The position numbers were made by a program, and so were the translations under genes. Source: Thermoplasmatota archaeon (GTDB lineage: Archaea; Thermoplasmatota; E2; DHVEG-1). From it: DNA of 45,188 nucleotides. Positions 35,902 to 44,080 of this stretch are shown here, piece by piece (the first letter of the stretch is position 1; each line of letters starts with the position of its first letter). A model generated the notes under the pieces. That model saw nothing but the letters and a program-made list of their open reading frames with translations. It ran no database searches and had not been told where the DNA came from. The stretch lies in the NCBI GenBank assembly GCA_016927555.1, contig JAFGML010000019.1, positions 1-45,188 on the forward strand. Direction: 5' to 3'.

Positions 35902-37236
35902 TTATGATGCTTGGAGCAGGTCATACAGGTTGAAGTAGTGTGGTTGCGTCTTGTACGCAAGCTGATCATGGGTCGCGAAGCTCACCACCATGTCACCTGT
36001 CGCTGGGCAGGCGGTCCACTGGTTCCACGCCTCAGCAAGGGAGGTGCCTTTCCCAAGGAATTCAAAGATGCGCAGCAGGAGATGGTGGTCTCCACGGTAC
36101 CCGTGTTGTAACGCAGCCATGGTCTCATTGAGATCCAAGGATCCCCAGGAGGACGAAATTTCGTAGCTCACCGAGGAGTAGAGTTGGTAGATGGCGAAGA
36201 ACGGGCAGTTGGTACGGGTGTAGAAGAGGAGGTTGAGGAAGCCGATCAACCCGGTAGGGTCGTAGCGTCTCCGCTGGGTCTCAGCAATCGTTGGGTCCAG
36301 GAAGATGTTGGTGCGTCGGATCACGTGATCAAGAGCCCAGAAGGGTGGCTGGGATTCTGTGGAGTCATTGTGGGTGCCAAGGTAGGTGAGGTTTGCGGTC
36401 TGCTCGACACAGTAGCCTTCTGGTGGGCTGGCTTGTGAGACGATGAAGTTGTACCCATGCGTCCGGTTCGCATTGACGATGGTGATGGCTTCCTGGGCTG
36501 TTGTCGCATAATCCAGGGCTTGTTGCACGCGGAAGTGGTACGGGGTCCCCTGGAACGTCTGGTCCTTGCTCCAGCAGTTCTGAATGCCGAGGCAGACGCC
36601 GTGCTCGTTCATGCCTCCACCCGTGTGAAAGGAGCCTGCGATCGACGGCGCAAGGCAAGCTGACCCGTTGGCTGGGCTGCGGACCACCAGGACAGTGTTC
36701 TCATGGGCATACCTGCCAGTTTCTGGGTCTTTGATGATGGAGGGGAGATCGAAGCTGCGGGCGTGGTACACCTGTCCATCGGTGGTGGCAGGACCCCAGG
36801 TGGCAAAGCCATAGCACCCCAGGTCAGAGTACTCCACACCCATGATGCAGGCTTTGATGTCATCCACTGAGATGTTTGCCCCATCCGCGATGCCTTGGAG
36901 CTCCTCAAGGTACTCTTGAGGAACATAGGGGAGTGACATGTTCCACAGCGCTAGCAAGTCTTCTCGTGAGATAAGTGGGGATGCGTAGAAAAGGAATGCA
37001 CGTATATTTTGCTGTACCTGGTCTTGGAGCAGGTACCCATGTTGGTACCCCATCTGGTAGTTAGAGCCATTCACATATAAGATGGTGATGTTGTCTTGAT
37101 ACTGAAGCTTCGCACCAGCAAGCAGAGCGGCAGGCGTATGGTCTGATGTAGTGGTAGTTATGATGTTCAGTGACACGCCCTGCAATAGAGGGAGTAGGAG
37201 AAGACATCCAATACATATAGTCCATAGAATCTTCAT
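35902..37236 (-). CDS. Secreted C45-like Ntn hydrolase (acyl-CoA:6-APA acyltransferase fold)
   Basis: A 444-residue exported protein. The signal sequence is ILWTICIGCLLLLPLLQGVSL. The motif GVEYSDLGCYGFATWGPATTDGQVYHARSFD matches the C45/Ntn maturation site, where the chain is cut before Cys141 to expose it as nucleophile. YQMGYQHGYLL near residue 60 is the usual upstream family motif. Members hydrolyse or transfer acyl groups on amides, including peptides, N-acyl amino acids and bile-acid-like compounds. Being outside the cell suggests scavenging or cell-envelope work. GGAGG 9 nt before 37236 sets the start. Confidence 0.82.
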   Translation of the reverse strand: MKILWTICIGCLLLLPLLQGVSLNIITTTTSDHTPAALLAGAKLQYQDNITILYVNGSNYQMGYQHGYLLQDQVQQNIRAFLFYASPLISREDLLALWNMSLPYVPQEYLEELQGIADGANISVDDIKACIMGVEYSDLGCYGFATWGPATTDGQVYHARSFDLPSIIKDPETGRYAHENTVLVVRSPANGSACLAPSIAGSFHTGGGMNEHGVCLGIQNCWSKDQTFQGTPYHFRVQQALDYATTAQEAITIVNANRTHGYNFIVSQASPPEGYCVEQTANLTYLGTHNDSTESQPPFWALDHVIRRTNIFLDPTIAETQRRRYDPTGLIGFLNLLFYTRTNCPFFAIYQLYSSVSYEISSSWGSLDLNETMAALQHGYRGDHHLLLRIFEFLGKGTSLAEAWNQWTACPATGDMVVSFATHDQLAYKTQPHYFNLYDLLQAS

Positions 37237-37305
37237 GTTAGTATTCCTCCACTTATCTAATATCAAGGAGCTTAATAATGATACTGGTCAAATCCTATCT
37301 TACTA

Positions 37306-37312
37306 TAAAAAA
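37306..37312 (-). terminator. Oligo-T tract after the small paralog pair
   Basis: A run of seven T on the minus strand, about 15 nt after the stop of the second small gene. Confidence 0.35.
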
Positions 37313-37325
37313 AGATAACGGGTGT

Positions 37326-37529
37326 TTATTCTGCGCCTTTCATATCTTCTTCCATGCGCTTATCTAGCTCTTTGTCCACACCCTGCTCATGGGCTATCTT
37401 CTGCAGATCAGCGATGATGTTCTCCCAGAGGACCTGCTGGGCGAGCGCGTAATCCCACATATCCAGCCGCTTTGGCCCATCTGCTTTTTTGAATTCTTCG
37501 ATTAGTTCTTTCTTATCGTCTTCGTTCAT
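37326..37529 (-). CDS. Small helical protein, tandem paralog A
   Basis: A 67-residue acidic, probably all-helical protein of unknown function. It is clearly paralogous to the gene just upstream: shared DKK, FKK, LDxWxYA, Q, LWE and IA at matching positions, roughly half of the first 47 residues. It follows that gene after 11 nt and is surely co-transcribed. Charged helix plus a Trp-rich middle (RLDMWDYALAQQVLWENI) suggests a protein-interaction surface. No Cys, no metal motif. Confidence 0.75.
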   Translation of the reverse strand: MNEDDKKELIEEFKKADGPKRLDMWDYALAQQVLWENIIADLQKIAHEQGVDKELDKRMEEDMKGAE

Positions 37530-37540
37530 AGTGGTTCACG

Positions 37541-37723
37541 TTATTCTTCTTCAACGATTTTTCCTTTCTGCGGGTTGGCTGCTTGCGCGATCATAGACAT
37601 CTCTGCAAGTGCTTCTTCCCAGAGTGCCTCTTGTTCGACAGCGTAGTACCACAGGTCTAACTTTTTCTCAATATCGCCTTTTTTGAAGTCGTCAAGAAAC
37701 ATCTTCTTGTCTTTCTCGTCCAC
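37541..37723 (-). CDS. Small helical protein, tandem paralog B
   Basis: A 60-residue acidic helical protein, unknown function, with core FLDDFKKGDIEKKLDLWYYA then EQEALWEEALAEM. It starts with GTG at 37723. A TATA-like element (ATAAATA on the minus strand) lies about 40 nt upstream, giving a short leader. It is first in a two-gene unit with paralog A. The tandem duplication and conservation of the core argue that both are real genes. Confidence 0.75.
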   Translation of the reverse strand: MDEKDKKMFLDDFKKGDIEKKLDLWYYAVEQEALWEEALAEMSMIAQAANPQKGKIVEEE

Positions 37724-37867
37724 AGGAAATCCCTACTAGCAAGAGAGGAACAGCAAGGCAGTATTTATGTCTTATTTGTTTTTTTACAAGCGGCTCTCAC
37801 TCCTGGATAGCGGAGAAAATAATATTAAGAGGAACACGTTGTGTGACGCCTGTCAAGGCAAGAGACT

Positions 37868-38338
37868 ATGGAGACAGCGACGTTTGCCGCAGGGTGCTTC
37901 TGGCATGTCGAAGTAACATTTCGCACCCTCAAAGGAGTGACCTCTACAAGAGTTGGCTACATCGGGGGGACCACTGTACATCCGTCATATGAGGAGGTCT
38001 GCACCGATAGAACGGGGCATGCTGAGGCTGTAGAAGTCACCTATGACCCAAGCCAGATATCATACGAGGACCTGCTTGCTGTGTTTTGGAAGATCCATGA
38101 TCCAACCACGAAAAACCGTCAAGGACCTGATGTCGGCACACAGTACCGCTCAGCAATCTTCTATCACACCCCAGAGCAAAAAACAGCAGCAGAAGCTAGC
38201 AAGAGACAGATGGATGCCGCAGGCACGTACAAAAGAAAGATCGTCACGGAGATCACTAAAGCATCGACGTTTTATCCTGCGGAGGAGTACCACCAGCAGT
38301 ACCTCGCGAAGAACAAGCGTGCGGCATGCCCTCGATGA
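37868..38338 (+). CDS. msrA: Peptide methionine-S-sulfoxide reductase
   Basis: Repairs methionine S-sulfoxide in proteins using thioredoxin-type reductant. It has 156 residues. Nucleophile Cys10 is in AAGCFWHVE (GCFW signature), followed by [21 protein letters not shown] and [25 protein letters not shown]-terminal Cys154 (AACPR) may be the resolving Cys. A TATA-like AATAATATT lies about 45 nt upstream. It is divergent from the small paralog pair. Confidence 0.95.
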   Translation: METATFAAGCFWHVEVTFRTLKGVTSTRVGYIGGTTVHPSYEEVCTDRTGHAEAVEVTYDPSQISYEDLLAVFWKIHDPTTKNRQGPDVGTQYRSAIFYHTPEQKTAAEASKRQMDAAGTYKRKIVTEITKASTFYPAEEYHQQYLAKNKRAACPR

Positions 38339-38381
38339 CTACCTGAACACAGTTCCTAAGTAATTACCGCTTTTCTTTTGG

Positions 38382-39914
38382 TTATTCGATTCTATCGTAG
38401 GGTTCTTGAGCGGGATGCCAATCAATATTAATCCAAGGAATCTTCATGAAGAAAATCCCTACTCTCCCGATGATAATCTTAGGCAAAGTCAATGATGAAC
38501 CCCAATAATTCTCCACCCAAGTATTTGTTCTATACAGTGGTCGCAACTCAAAACACACATCCTCTTCAACGATATCCAGGAAATTGTTCCTATAAAACGT
38601 ATTATGAGCAGAGGCATCTTGGAGATACACACCCATGGTTGTGGCACTCAGTTCATTATATGAAAACAGGTTATTCCTTGTATCTTCTGTTATATAAAAC
38701 CCGTAGTTGCCTCCAGTAATAGCGTTGTGATGGATCTCATTGTCCTGTGTTGTATGGACGTTCTGGGCATTGTGCATGTACACTCCATAGGTCCTGCTCG
38801 TAATAGTATTCCAAGAAAAGACATTCCTTGATGACCCAGAAATAACCATCCCAATAAGATTCTTATAAACCTCGTTGTTCTGAATCGTGTTCTGTTCTGA
38901 GCACCAGGTTACGGCAATACCATACCCCCCATTATCTGGGTTGTCATTATAAGAGACGCTGTTGTTCTCTACGGTGCTATTATCTGAAATCCACAACACA
39001 AGTCCTTTATCATTGTATCGAATCACATTGTGAGTAATAGAAAAATAGGAGCCGTGAAGTTGAACCCCTAAGGAGTTGTACATGACACTATTGTGGTCAA
39101 TAGTATTATTGAAATTACTATCAGAATTACTCCTGATACCAACACCACTGTATCCACTTCCCAGCCCTTTGAGAGTATTATAACACACACGATTATGCTG
39201 ACCAGTCACCTGTATACCAGTTGTCCCAAGACCATGATACCCACTCACAGAATTACCAGTAACAACATTGTATCGACCAGAAAGAATTATCCCTTCATTG
39301 TAATCACGACCAACGGTATTATTTGATATCGTACAATGAGAACAGCTGCCGTCTATACCAGTAAATGAAGACAGAATTTCTGCAGAAAGCGTATTATTGT
39401 GGACCACTACGTAAGTTGAGCTTTGTATTTCAATCCCATACGTATTTGAGATGATCACATTATCAGAGAGAGTCACCAGCGAACAATTTGTGATGTAAAT
39501 GCCAGAGTGAAACTGGTCAGCATCAGAAACAATGCAGGAGTCCACCTGTCCATTTATCACTCCATCAAGCTGAATTCCAGTGACGTTAAAATGGTGAATA
39601 TAGCAATTCCTGATGATAAAAAAACAATCTGTGTCTGTAATGGAGATTCCTGAAGCAGAGGCCTGATGCAGCGTTCCATTGAGTTCCCATCCTTCAATGA
39701 GGTACGGATTCTCAAGAGTGCCTTCGCCCTCAGTCACCCCATTGTGTACTGTAAAATTGTCATTGCCGTCTATTCTAATTGGTTCATGGGGAATGTAGAG
39801 AAAAACAACAGATGCTGTTGTATGAGCTAATACACTGAATGGAATACTTATTCCAATCAATAAAAGGAGTACGCCAACCACCAACCCTTTCCTCAACAAA
39901 GGAAATCTAACCAT
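38382..39914 (-). CDS. Secreted NosD-like right-handed beta-helix protein
   Basis: A 510-residue exported protein. The signal sequence is RKGLVVGVLLLLIGISIPFSVLA. The early block IPHEPIRIDGNDNFT...GEGTLENPYLIEGWEL is the common opening of archaeal NosD-like proteins. About 15 beta-helix coils follow with recurring NNT/NTI and G-I-x-L patterns, ending in YWGSS. These folds bind or cleave polysaccharides or serve as surface scaffolds; no catalytic residues can be picked out. It has many N-glycosylation sequons, fitting a surface glycoprotein. GGGGTGGA before 39914 sets the start. Confidence 0.83.
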   Translation of the reverse strand: MVRFPLLRKGLVVGVLLLLIGISIPFSVLAHTTASVVFLYIPHEPIRIDGNDNFTVHNGVTEGEGTLENPYLIEGWELNGTLHQASASGISITDTDCFFIIRNCYIHHFNVTGIQLDGVINGQVDSCIVSDADQFHSGIYITNCSLVTLSDNVIISNTYGIEIQSSTYVVVHNNTLSAEILSSFTGIDGSCSHCTISNNTVGRDYNEGIILSGRYNVVTGNSVSGYHGLGTTGIQVTGQHNRVCYNTLKGLGSGYSGVGIRSNSDSNFNNTIDHNSVMYNSLGVQLHGSYFSITHNVIRYNDKGLVLWISDNSTVENNSVSYNDNPDNGGYGIAVTWCSEQNTIQNNEVYKNLIGMVISGSSRNVFSWNTITSRTYGVYMHNAQNVHTTQDNEIHHNAITGGNYGFYITEDTRNNLFSYNELSATTMGVYLQDASAHNTFYRNNFLDIVEEDVCFELRPLYRTNTWVENYWGSSLTLPKIIIGRVGIFFMKIPWINIDWHPAQEPYDRIE

Positions 39915-39983
39915 AGCTTTCCACCCCTTACTCAGGTTTATAACAGTACTCCCTTTTAAAGATATTGGCAAACAAGCAAAAAA

Positions 39984-40003
39984 CGTGTGAAATTCACCAC
40001 ACG
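39984..40003. promoter_or_regulatory. Inverted repeat between divergent genes
   Basis: CGTGTG (39984-39989) and CACACG (39998-40003) around an 8-nt spacer, between the beta-helix gene and the TspO-like gene, about 15 nt before the latter's TATA-like TTATGTAAA. Short arms; weak evidence. Confidence 0.25.
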
Positions 40004-40054
40004 CACGACCCCAAAAACCTTATGTAAAACAACCCAGATGCATCCCCCGAGAGT

Positions 40055-40885
40055 GTGAGAAAACCTATGACCCCACGAGCAACAAAGAAACTGCTTCAAC
40101 TAGGCAACCTGCTTGCTATTATAATTACTATTATAATCAACGGTCTAGCCGTTGTGCTTCCCCTCAACGGAAAAACCACCCAAGAGCTCTCCGATTCCCT
40201 CCCCAACCTCTTCGTCCCCGCGGGTCTGACGTTTTCCATCTGGAGCATCATCTACATCCTCTGGATCGTCTTTGCACTCTACCAGATCCGAGACTTCATC
40301 AAAAAAGACAACGTGGACATGCCATTCCTCCACAAAATCAGTGTTTTGTTCATCCTCAGCTGCGTTGCGAACAGCGCCTGGATCTTCCTGTGGCACTACC
40401 AGCAGGTAGGCCTCTCCCTGCTCATGATGCTGCTTTTACTGCTCTCCCTGCTCGCCATTTACCTACGGCTGAACATTGGTAAAACCTCTGTCTCTCTGAC
40501 GGAGCGACTATGTGTACATCTCCCGATGAGCGTGTACCTCGGCTGGATCACGGTCGCCACTATTGCCAACGTCACCGCTTTTCTTGTATCCATAGGCTGG
40601 GACGGCTTTGGCATCACTGAACTGTCCTGGACCATCCTGGTCATCAGCGTCGGCGTCCTCATCACCCTCCTCATGCTGCTGCTGAGAAAAGACATCGCGT
40701 ACAGCCTCGTCGTCCTCTGGGCGCTCCTCGGCATCTACCTCAAACGAACAACACCCGGGTTTTCCAACAGTGATGTTGCGACCACCACACTCGTAGCAAT
40801 GATCATCATCGCCGTCGGCATCCTGCTCATCATCGTCTCCCAGCTCCTACAGAAAAAAAAGTCCCCAGGCAAAACAGCCACCTAA
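40055..40885 (+). CDS. TspO/MBR-like polytopic membrane protein
   Basis: A 276-residue membrane protein with 7-8 hydrophobic helices. LPNLFVPAGLTFSIWSIIYILWIVFALYQ and CVANSAWIFLWHYQQVGLSLLMM match a tryptophan-rich TspO-related family found in prokaryotes. WITVATIANVTAFLV and VLWALLGIYLKR are also typical. No ligand or role can be assigned. GTG at 40055 is about 30 nt from a TATA-like element, which suits a leaderless start; ATG at 40067 is an alternative. Followed by the HAD gene after 60 nt. Confidence 0.82.
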   Translation: MRKPMTPRATKKLLQLGNLLAIIITIIINGLAVVLPLNGKTTQELSDSLPNLFVPAGLTFSIWSIIYILWIVFALYQIRDFIKKDNVDMPFLHKISVLFILSCVANSAWIFLWHYQQVGLSLLMMLLLLLSLLAIYLRLNIGKTSVSLTERLCVHLPMSVYLGWITVATIANVTAFLVSIGWDGFGITELSWTILVISVGVLITLLMLLLRKDIAYSLVVLWALLGIYLKRTTPGFSNSDVATTTLVAMIIIAVGILLIIVSQLLQKKKSPGKTAT

Positions 40886-40911
40886 GCAACACAACCCATA
40901 CGATAAATACT

Positions 40912-40920
40912 TTTTAATAC
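40912..40920 (+). promoter_or_regulatory. TATA box of the HAD hydrolase gene
   Basis: TTTTAATAC centred about 30 nt before the ATG at 40946; the message is probably leaderless or nearly so. Confidence 0.45.
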
Positions 40921-40945
40921 ACCACCTCCTGTACCTGCAGTCCCT

Positions 40946-41629
40946 ATGATAAAAATCCTGTCCTTTGACTTCGACGGTACCATTGTCACCCACCGTTTCG
41001 CAGACGCCTTCTGGCTCGAAGGAGTACCACAGTTGTACGCACAGCAGCACCACGTGCCCCTAGAAGAAGCCAAGCACCACCTCTTCACCGAATACGATGC
41101 CATCGGAGACAACCAGGTGGAATGGTACGACCCAGCGTACTGGTTCAACCGCTTCGACCTGACGACAGACTACCACGACCTCCTCACCCAGTACATCCCC
41201 ACCGTCGAGCTGTACCCTGAGGTTGCCGCAGTCCTCAAACGCCTCTCCAAGCACTACCCGCTCATCATCAGCTCCAATGCGAAAACAGAATTCATCGACA
41301 CCCAGCTCAACGCCACCGGCCTGCGACCCTACTTCACAAGGATTTTTTCCTCCACCTCTGATTTCCACACCGTGAAAAAAGTCACAGACTTCTACGACAT
41401 GGTCTGCACACAACTTGAAATCCAACCACAGGAACTCATCCATGTCGGCGACCATGCGCAATTCGACTACCAGACCCCCAAGCAACTTGGCATAACCGCG
41501 TATCACCTGGATAGAACCACCACGACCACAGGACCACACATTGTGCATGACCTCAACCAATTTGAAAAACATATCAAGACCACGAGTTCCTCACCATCAC
41601 CTAAGAGAAATACAAACATATCTCAATAG
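40946..41629 (+). CDS. HAD-superfamily hydrolase
   Basis: A 227-residue cytoplasmic phosphatase-type protein. Motif I is FDFDGTIV with nucleophile Asp8, motif II is IISSNA, a motif III Lys lies in the KK-V-TDFYDMV area, and motif IV is HVGDHAQFD. A helical cap lies between motifs I and II (about 20-95). Substrate unknown; family members act on sugar phosphates, nucleotides or phosphoglycolate. The C-terminus ends in a low-complexity Ser/Thr tail. Codons are strongly GC-ending, in contrast to the next gene. Confidence 0.88.
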   Translation: MIKILSFDFDGTIVTHRFADAFWLEGVPQLYAQQHHVPLEEAKHHLFTEYDAIGDNQVEWYDPAYWFNRFDLTTDYHDLLTQYIPTVELYPEVAAVLKRLSKHYPLIISSNAKTEFIDTQLNATGLRPYFTRIFSSTSDFHTVKKVTDFYDMVCTQLEIQPQELIHVGDHAQFDYQTPKQLGITAYHLDRTTTTTGPHIVHDLNQFEKHIKTTSSSPSPKRNTNISQ

Positions 41630-41674
41630 AAAAACGGTTAATATTATAACAATGATATCAGTAACGTATCCAAA

Positions 41675-42106
41675 ATGTTGTACGACATGGTGAAACGTAA
41701 TAAAGTGTTACTAATTCTCTGTAGTATCTTCATCCCCATTTTGATATTTTGCTTTTGGCCTCGCATAGAAAGTTCAGATATGGAATTCATTCTACCGCTC
41801 ATTATTATCCTTATTCCATTATACATACTTCAGGTTCTACTACGATATTATATATCCTTCAAAGTAATGCGGCCAATTTGGAAGCAAGTAAAAAGAGAAA
41901 ATCCATTCCTCTTCTGGGGATCGTTTTTCTTACTGTTTATCCCTATGATAGCAGTTGTAACAACAGTACTTATCATTGCACAAATGGGCATCTCTGATAA
42001 AATTGACAAACCTGAGCTCTTTCATTGGGGTGTTTTAGTAGCAATCGTATTCATTTTCCTGTTAGGTTTATGTAATCTTATAAAAAAATCAGAAAAATTT
42101 TTTTAA
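41675..42106 (+). CDS. Small AT-rich membrane protein, unknown
   Basis: A 143-residue protein with four hydrophobic helices (about 10-29, 37-58, 80-104, 115-136) and basic loops; no family recognised. Its base composition is clearly lower in GC than all neighbours and its codons end mostly in A/T, a sign of recent acquisition or relaxed selection. A TATA element (TTAATATTATAAC, 41638-41650) is about 30 nt before the ATG, suggesting a leaderless message. Confidence 0.7.
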   Translation: MLYDMVKRNKVLLILCSIFIPILIFCFWPRIESSDMEFILPLIIILIPLYILQVLLRYYISFKVMRPIWKQVKRENPFLFWGSFFLLFIPMIAVVTTVLIIAQMGISDKIDKPELFHWGVLVAIVFIFLLGLCNLIKKSEKFF

Positions 42107-42135
42107 TTTGAAGTCCAATGAAATGTCATGTTTAG

Positions 42136-42146
42136 AAAAAAAAAAA
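42136..42146 (-). terminator. Oligo-T terminator of the translation/GINS cluster
   Basis: Eleven T on the minus strand, about 16 nt after the PAC2 stop; it would end the six-gene minus-strand run. Confidence 0.5.
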
Positions 42147-42162
42147 CACGTATCACTCCGAG

Positions 42163-42927
42163 TTACCCTATGTACCGGATATCCTCTGGTTTTTCCTTCA
42201 CCATGGTTTCCATTTCATTGAGCTGCTGGGCGATGTACTCAATTTCCCGGGCTTTTTCCTCAAGCCTGGACAAATCAATCTTGATATTCACCGCTTTCGT
42301 CAACACCTTGAGCACCGCTTTCGCACTCTTCGGGTCCACCAAGTACCCTGGAGTTTCACCCATGAAACACGTGCCAGCAATCCCCCGCAGCTTCCCGAGT
42401 CCCAACAACAGCCCACTGGCACCAATGATACCACCACCAGGCTCGTTCTTCTTGAACACCGCACCGTACTTCTTCATGGTTTTCACCAGATCAGCATCAG
42501 TGGTTGCGAACAACACCTTGGGCTCCTTTATCTCCCGACCCAGGCCGTAGCCACCCAGGGTGTACATCTGCTTCACACCAAGGTTTTGGACGACATCAAG
42601 GATCGACTCAGCCAGCTCGTACTGCCCCTGCGAGGACAACCCCTGGTAATCACCAGTGAGAAACACGATGTCCCGTTGACCACGCTTCTTAGCCTTCCAG
42701 TAGTAAAACTCATTGTTCACCAGCTTGACCGTCCCATCGGGGTTGATGAACACCTGCGGCGGGAAATCCTTGCTGTACAACTCAGCAAACTTCGTCGCAC
42801 GCATCGAATCAATGAGATGCTCAACGGCAAGCTTCCCGACGTTCCCAATACCAGGTAACCCTTCAATGAACAGCGGCTGCTTCAGCTTCGGCTTCTTCTC
42901 CAGATATTTAATCTCGACTAACTTCAT
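42163..42927 (-). CDS. PAC2 family protein (proteasome-assembly-chaperone-like)
   Basis: A 254-residue cytoplasmic protein. LFIEGLPGIGNVGKLAVEHLI, IVFLTGDYQGLSSQGQYELAESIL and YTLGGYGLG mark the PAC2 fold. GLLLGLGKLRGIAGTCFMGETPGYLVDPKSAKAVL is a well-conserved block of the archaeal proteins, and a coiled-coil tail (RLEEKAREIEYIAQQLNEMETMV) ends the chain. Archaeal members are suspected ATP-independent proteasome assembly factors. The ATG at 42927 overlaps the Nop10 stop in ATGA, so translation is coupled. The open frame up to 43074 overlaps Nop10 and is rejected. Confidence 0.92.
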   Translation of the reverse strand: MKLVEIKYLEKKPKLKQPLFIEGLPGIGNVGKLAVEHLIDSMRATKFAELYSKDFPPQVFINPDGTVKLVNNEFYYWKAKKRGQRDIVFLTGDYQGLSSQGQYELAESILDVVQNLGVKQMYTLGGYGLGREIKEPKVLFATTDADLVKTMKKYGAVFKKNEPGGGIIGASGLLLGLGKLRGIAGTCFMGETPGYLVDPKSAKAVLKVLTKAVNIKIDLSRLEEKAREIEYIAQQLNEMETMVKEKPEDIRYIG

Positions 42928-43100
42928 GGTACTGCTCTCTCCCCATGACTCTGCTTCTTTAGTGCCCGACGATACTTCCCATAGTGATCCTGCGGTGAGA
43001 ACCGCGCAGGCTCCCGTGTCACCGTCTTCTGATGACAGAGGCTGCAGATCGACTGGAGGGTGTACCGCTGACACTTCCGACAGTAGAGGATCTCAGACAT
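42924..43100 (-). CDS. nop10: H/ACA ribonucleoprotein subunit Nop10
   Basis: A 58-residue core protein of the H/ACA RNP that guides pseudouridylation of rRNA. The zinc ribbon is CRKC...CSLC (Cys7, 10, 19, 22), then the linker PARFSPQDHYGKYRRALKK that binds Cbf5. Its ATG shares one base with the aIF2-alpha stop (TAATG), and its TGA overlaps the PAC2 ATG (ATGA). It is therefore coupled on both sides. This gene is easily missed because of its size. Confidence 0.96.
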   Translation of the reverse strand: MSEILYCRKCQRYTLQSICSLCHQKTVTREPARFSPQDHYGKYRRALKKQSHGERAVP

Positions 43101-43888
43101 TAATCCTCAACTTCACGTTGGAACTCACAGTCCCCCTTCATGGACTTCATGTAGCCTTGTACCCGCTCCACTGCTTTCTTCATCTCAGCTTCCGCTATCT
43201 TATAATCAGGTGCTTTGACCTTAATCAAGTACCGGGGTGCACCAATATATTTCACGTCAATGGTCACATCATCAAACTCGCTTTTCCCTGCCAGGGTCAA
43301 CGCCTCCCGGATGTGCATCACACCATCAGGTTGAAACGACGTCACCAACATCATGCCTTTGATCTCCACAAACGGCACCGTGATGCTTGCCTTGGCGACT
43401 TCCTCAAACTTCCGGAGCCACTCCCCGCTAAACCCATCGTTCTTCAAGGTGCTGCTGTCATAGGCGCACTCTTCAAACGCGGCGTACAGCGTCCCGTACT
43501 TCTTGGCAAGGGATTCACCGAACTCCTGGTAGCACTGCTCCATAGTCTTCCCAAGACCCGTTGCAACCATCTCAAAGAGCTTGGCTGCCTTCTGCGCATT
43601 CTTCCACTCCTGGATCTTCTCCCGGCGCTGGTGATCATTGACCTTCTTCAACGACAAATCAATGTGCTTCTTAGCGACATCCACGTGGACGACCTTGCAG
43701 ACCACCTTCTGCTTCTCCCGAACAAAATTCCGGATCCGCTTCACCCACCCGGTCGCTATCTCCGAGATGTGGATGAAGCCTTCTCTGTTGGGGTACTCAT
43801 CCAGCGACACAAACGCGCCAAACCCCTGCACCTTGGTGATGGTACCAACAATGAGTTCTCCTTCCTCAGGGTACTCCTTCTTCATCAT
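43100..43888 (-). CDS. eif2a: Translation initiation factor aIF2 subunit alpha
   Basis: Part of the heterotrimer that brings initiator tRNA to the ribosome. It has 262 residues. The N-terminal S1/OB domain reads EGELIVGTITKVQGFGAFVSLDEYPNREGFIHISEIATGWVKRI. A helical middle follows, and the C-terminal alpha-beta domain is IDVKYIGAPRYLIKVKAPDYKIAEAEM. Two adjacent ATGs (43888, 43885) are possible. It starts 11 nt after the S27e stop and overlaps Nop10 by one base, as in other archaea. Confidence 0.96.
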   Translation of the reverse strand: MMKKEYPEEGELIVGTITKVQGFGAFVSLDEYPNREGFIHISEIATGWVKRIRNFVREKQKVVCKVVHVDVAKKHIDLSLKKVNDHQRREKIQEWKNAQKAAKLFEMVATGLGKTMEQCYQEFGESLAKKYGTLYAAFEECAYDSSTLKNDGFSGEWLRKFEEVAKASITVPFVEIKGMMLVTSFQPDGVMHIREALTLAGKSEFDDVTIDVKYIGAPRYLIKVKAPDYKIAEAEMKKAVERVQGYMKSMKGDCEFQREVED

Positions 43889-43899
43889 AGAAAAGAACC

Positions 43900-44076
43900 T
43901 TATTCGATGGTCTCAAGAATCGTTGCTTTTATCCTTGCCTTCCCACCATCAGGGACAGCAAGCTTACTCCCACAGATATGACACAGCACGGTAGTGCTCG
44001 CTTTGTCGAAGAGCACCTGTTCGTTCTCACAATCATTGCACCGCACTTTAATGAACCTGCTTCTTGGCTGCTCCAT
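43900..44076 (-). CDS. rps27e: Ribosomal protein S27e
   Basis: A 58-residue small-subunit protein with a four-Cys zinc ribbon (CNDC...CHIC) and the family core RFIKVRCNDCENEQVLFDKASTTVLC. ATG at 44076 is chosen because GGTGA from the end of L44e lies 8 nt upstream; a GTG at 44088 would overlap L44e by 8 nt. Confidence 0.95.
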   Translation of the reverse strand: MEQPRSRFIKVRCNDCENEQVLFDKASTTVLCHICGSKLAVPDGGKARIKATILETIE

Positions 44077-44080
44077 AAGA

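Noticed and set aside
38382-39914. Short recurring DNA patterns suggesting a repeat array or CRISPR
   Set aside because: They are codons of the beta-helix coils; spacing is irregular and there is no conserved repeat unit.
42928-43074. N-terminal extension of PAC2
   Set aside because: It lies inside Nop10, which is a certain gene with start and stop coupled to its neighbours.
42713-43981. 422-codon plus-strand open frame across PAC2, Nop10 and aIF2-alpha
   Set aside because: Antisense to three well-supported genes; the translation has no recognisable domain.
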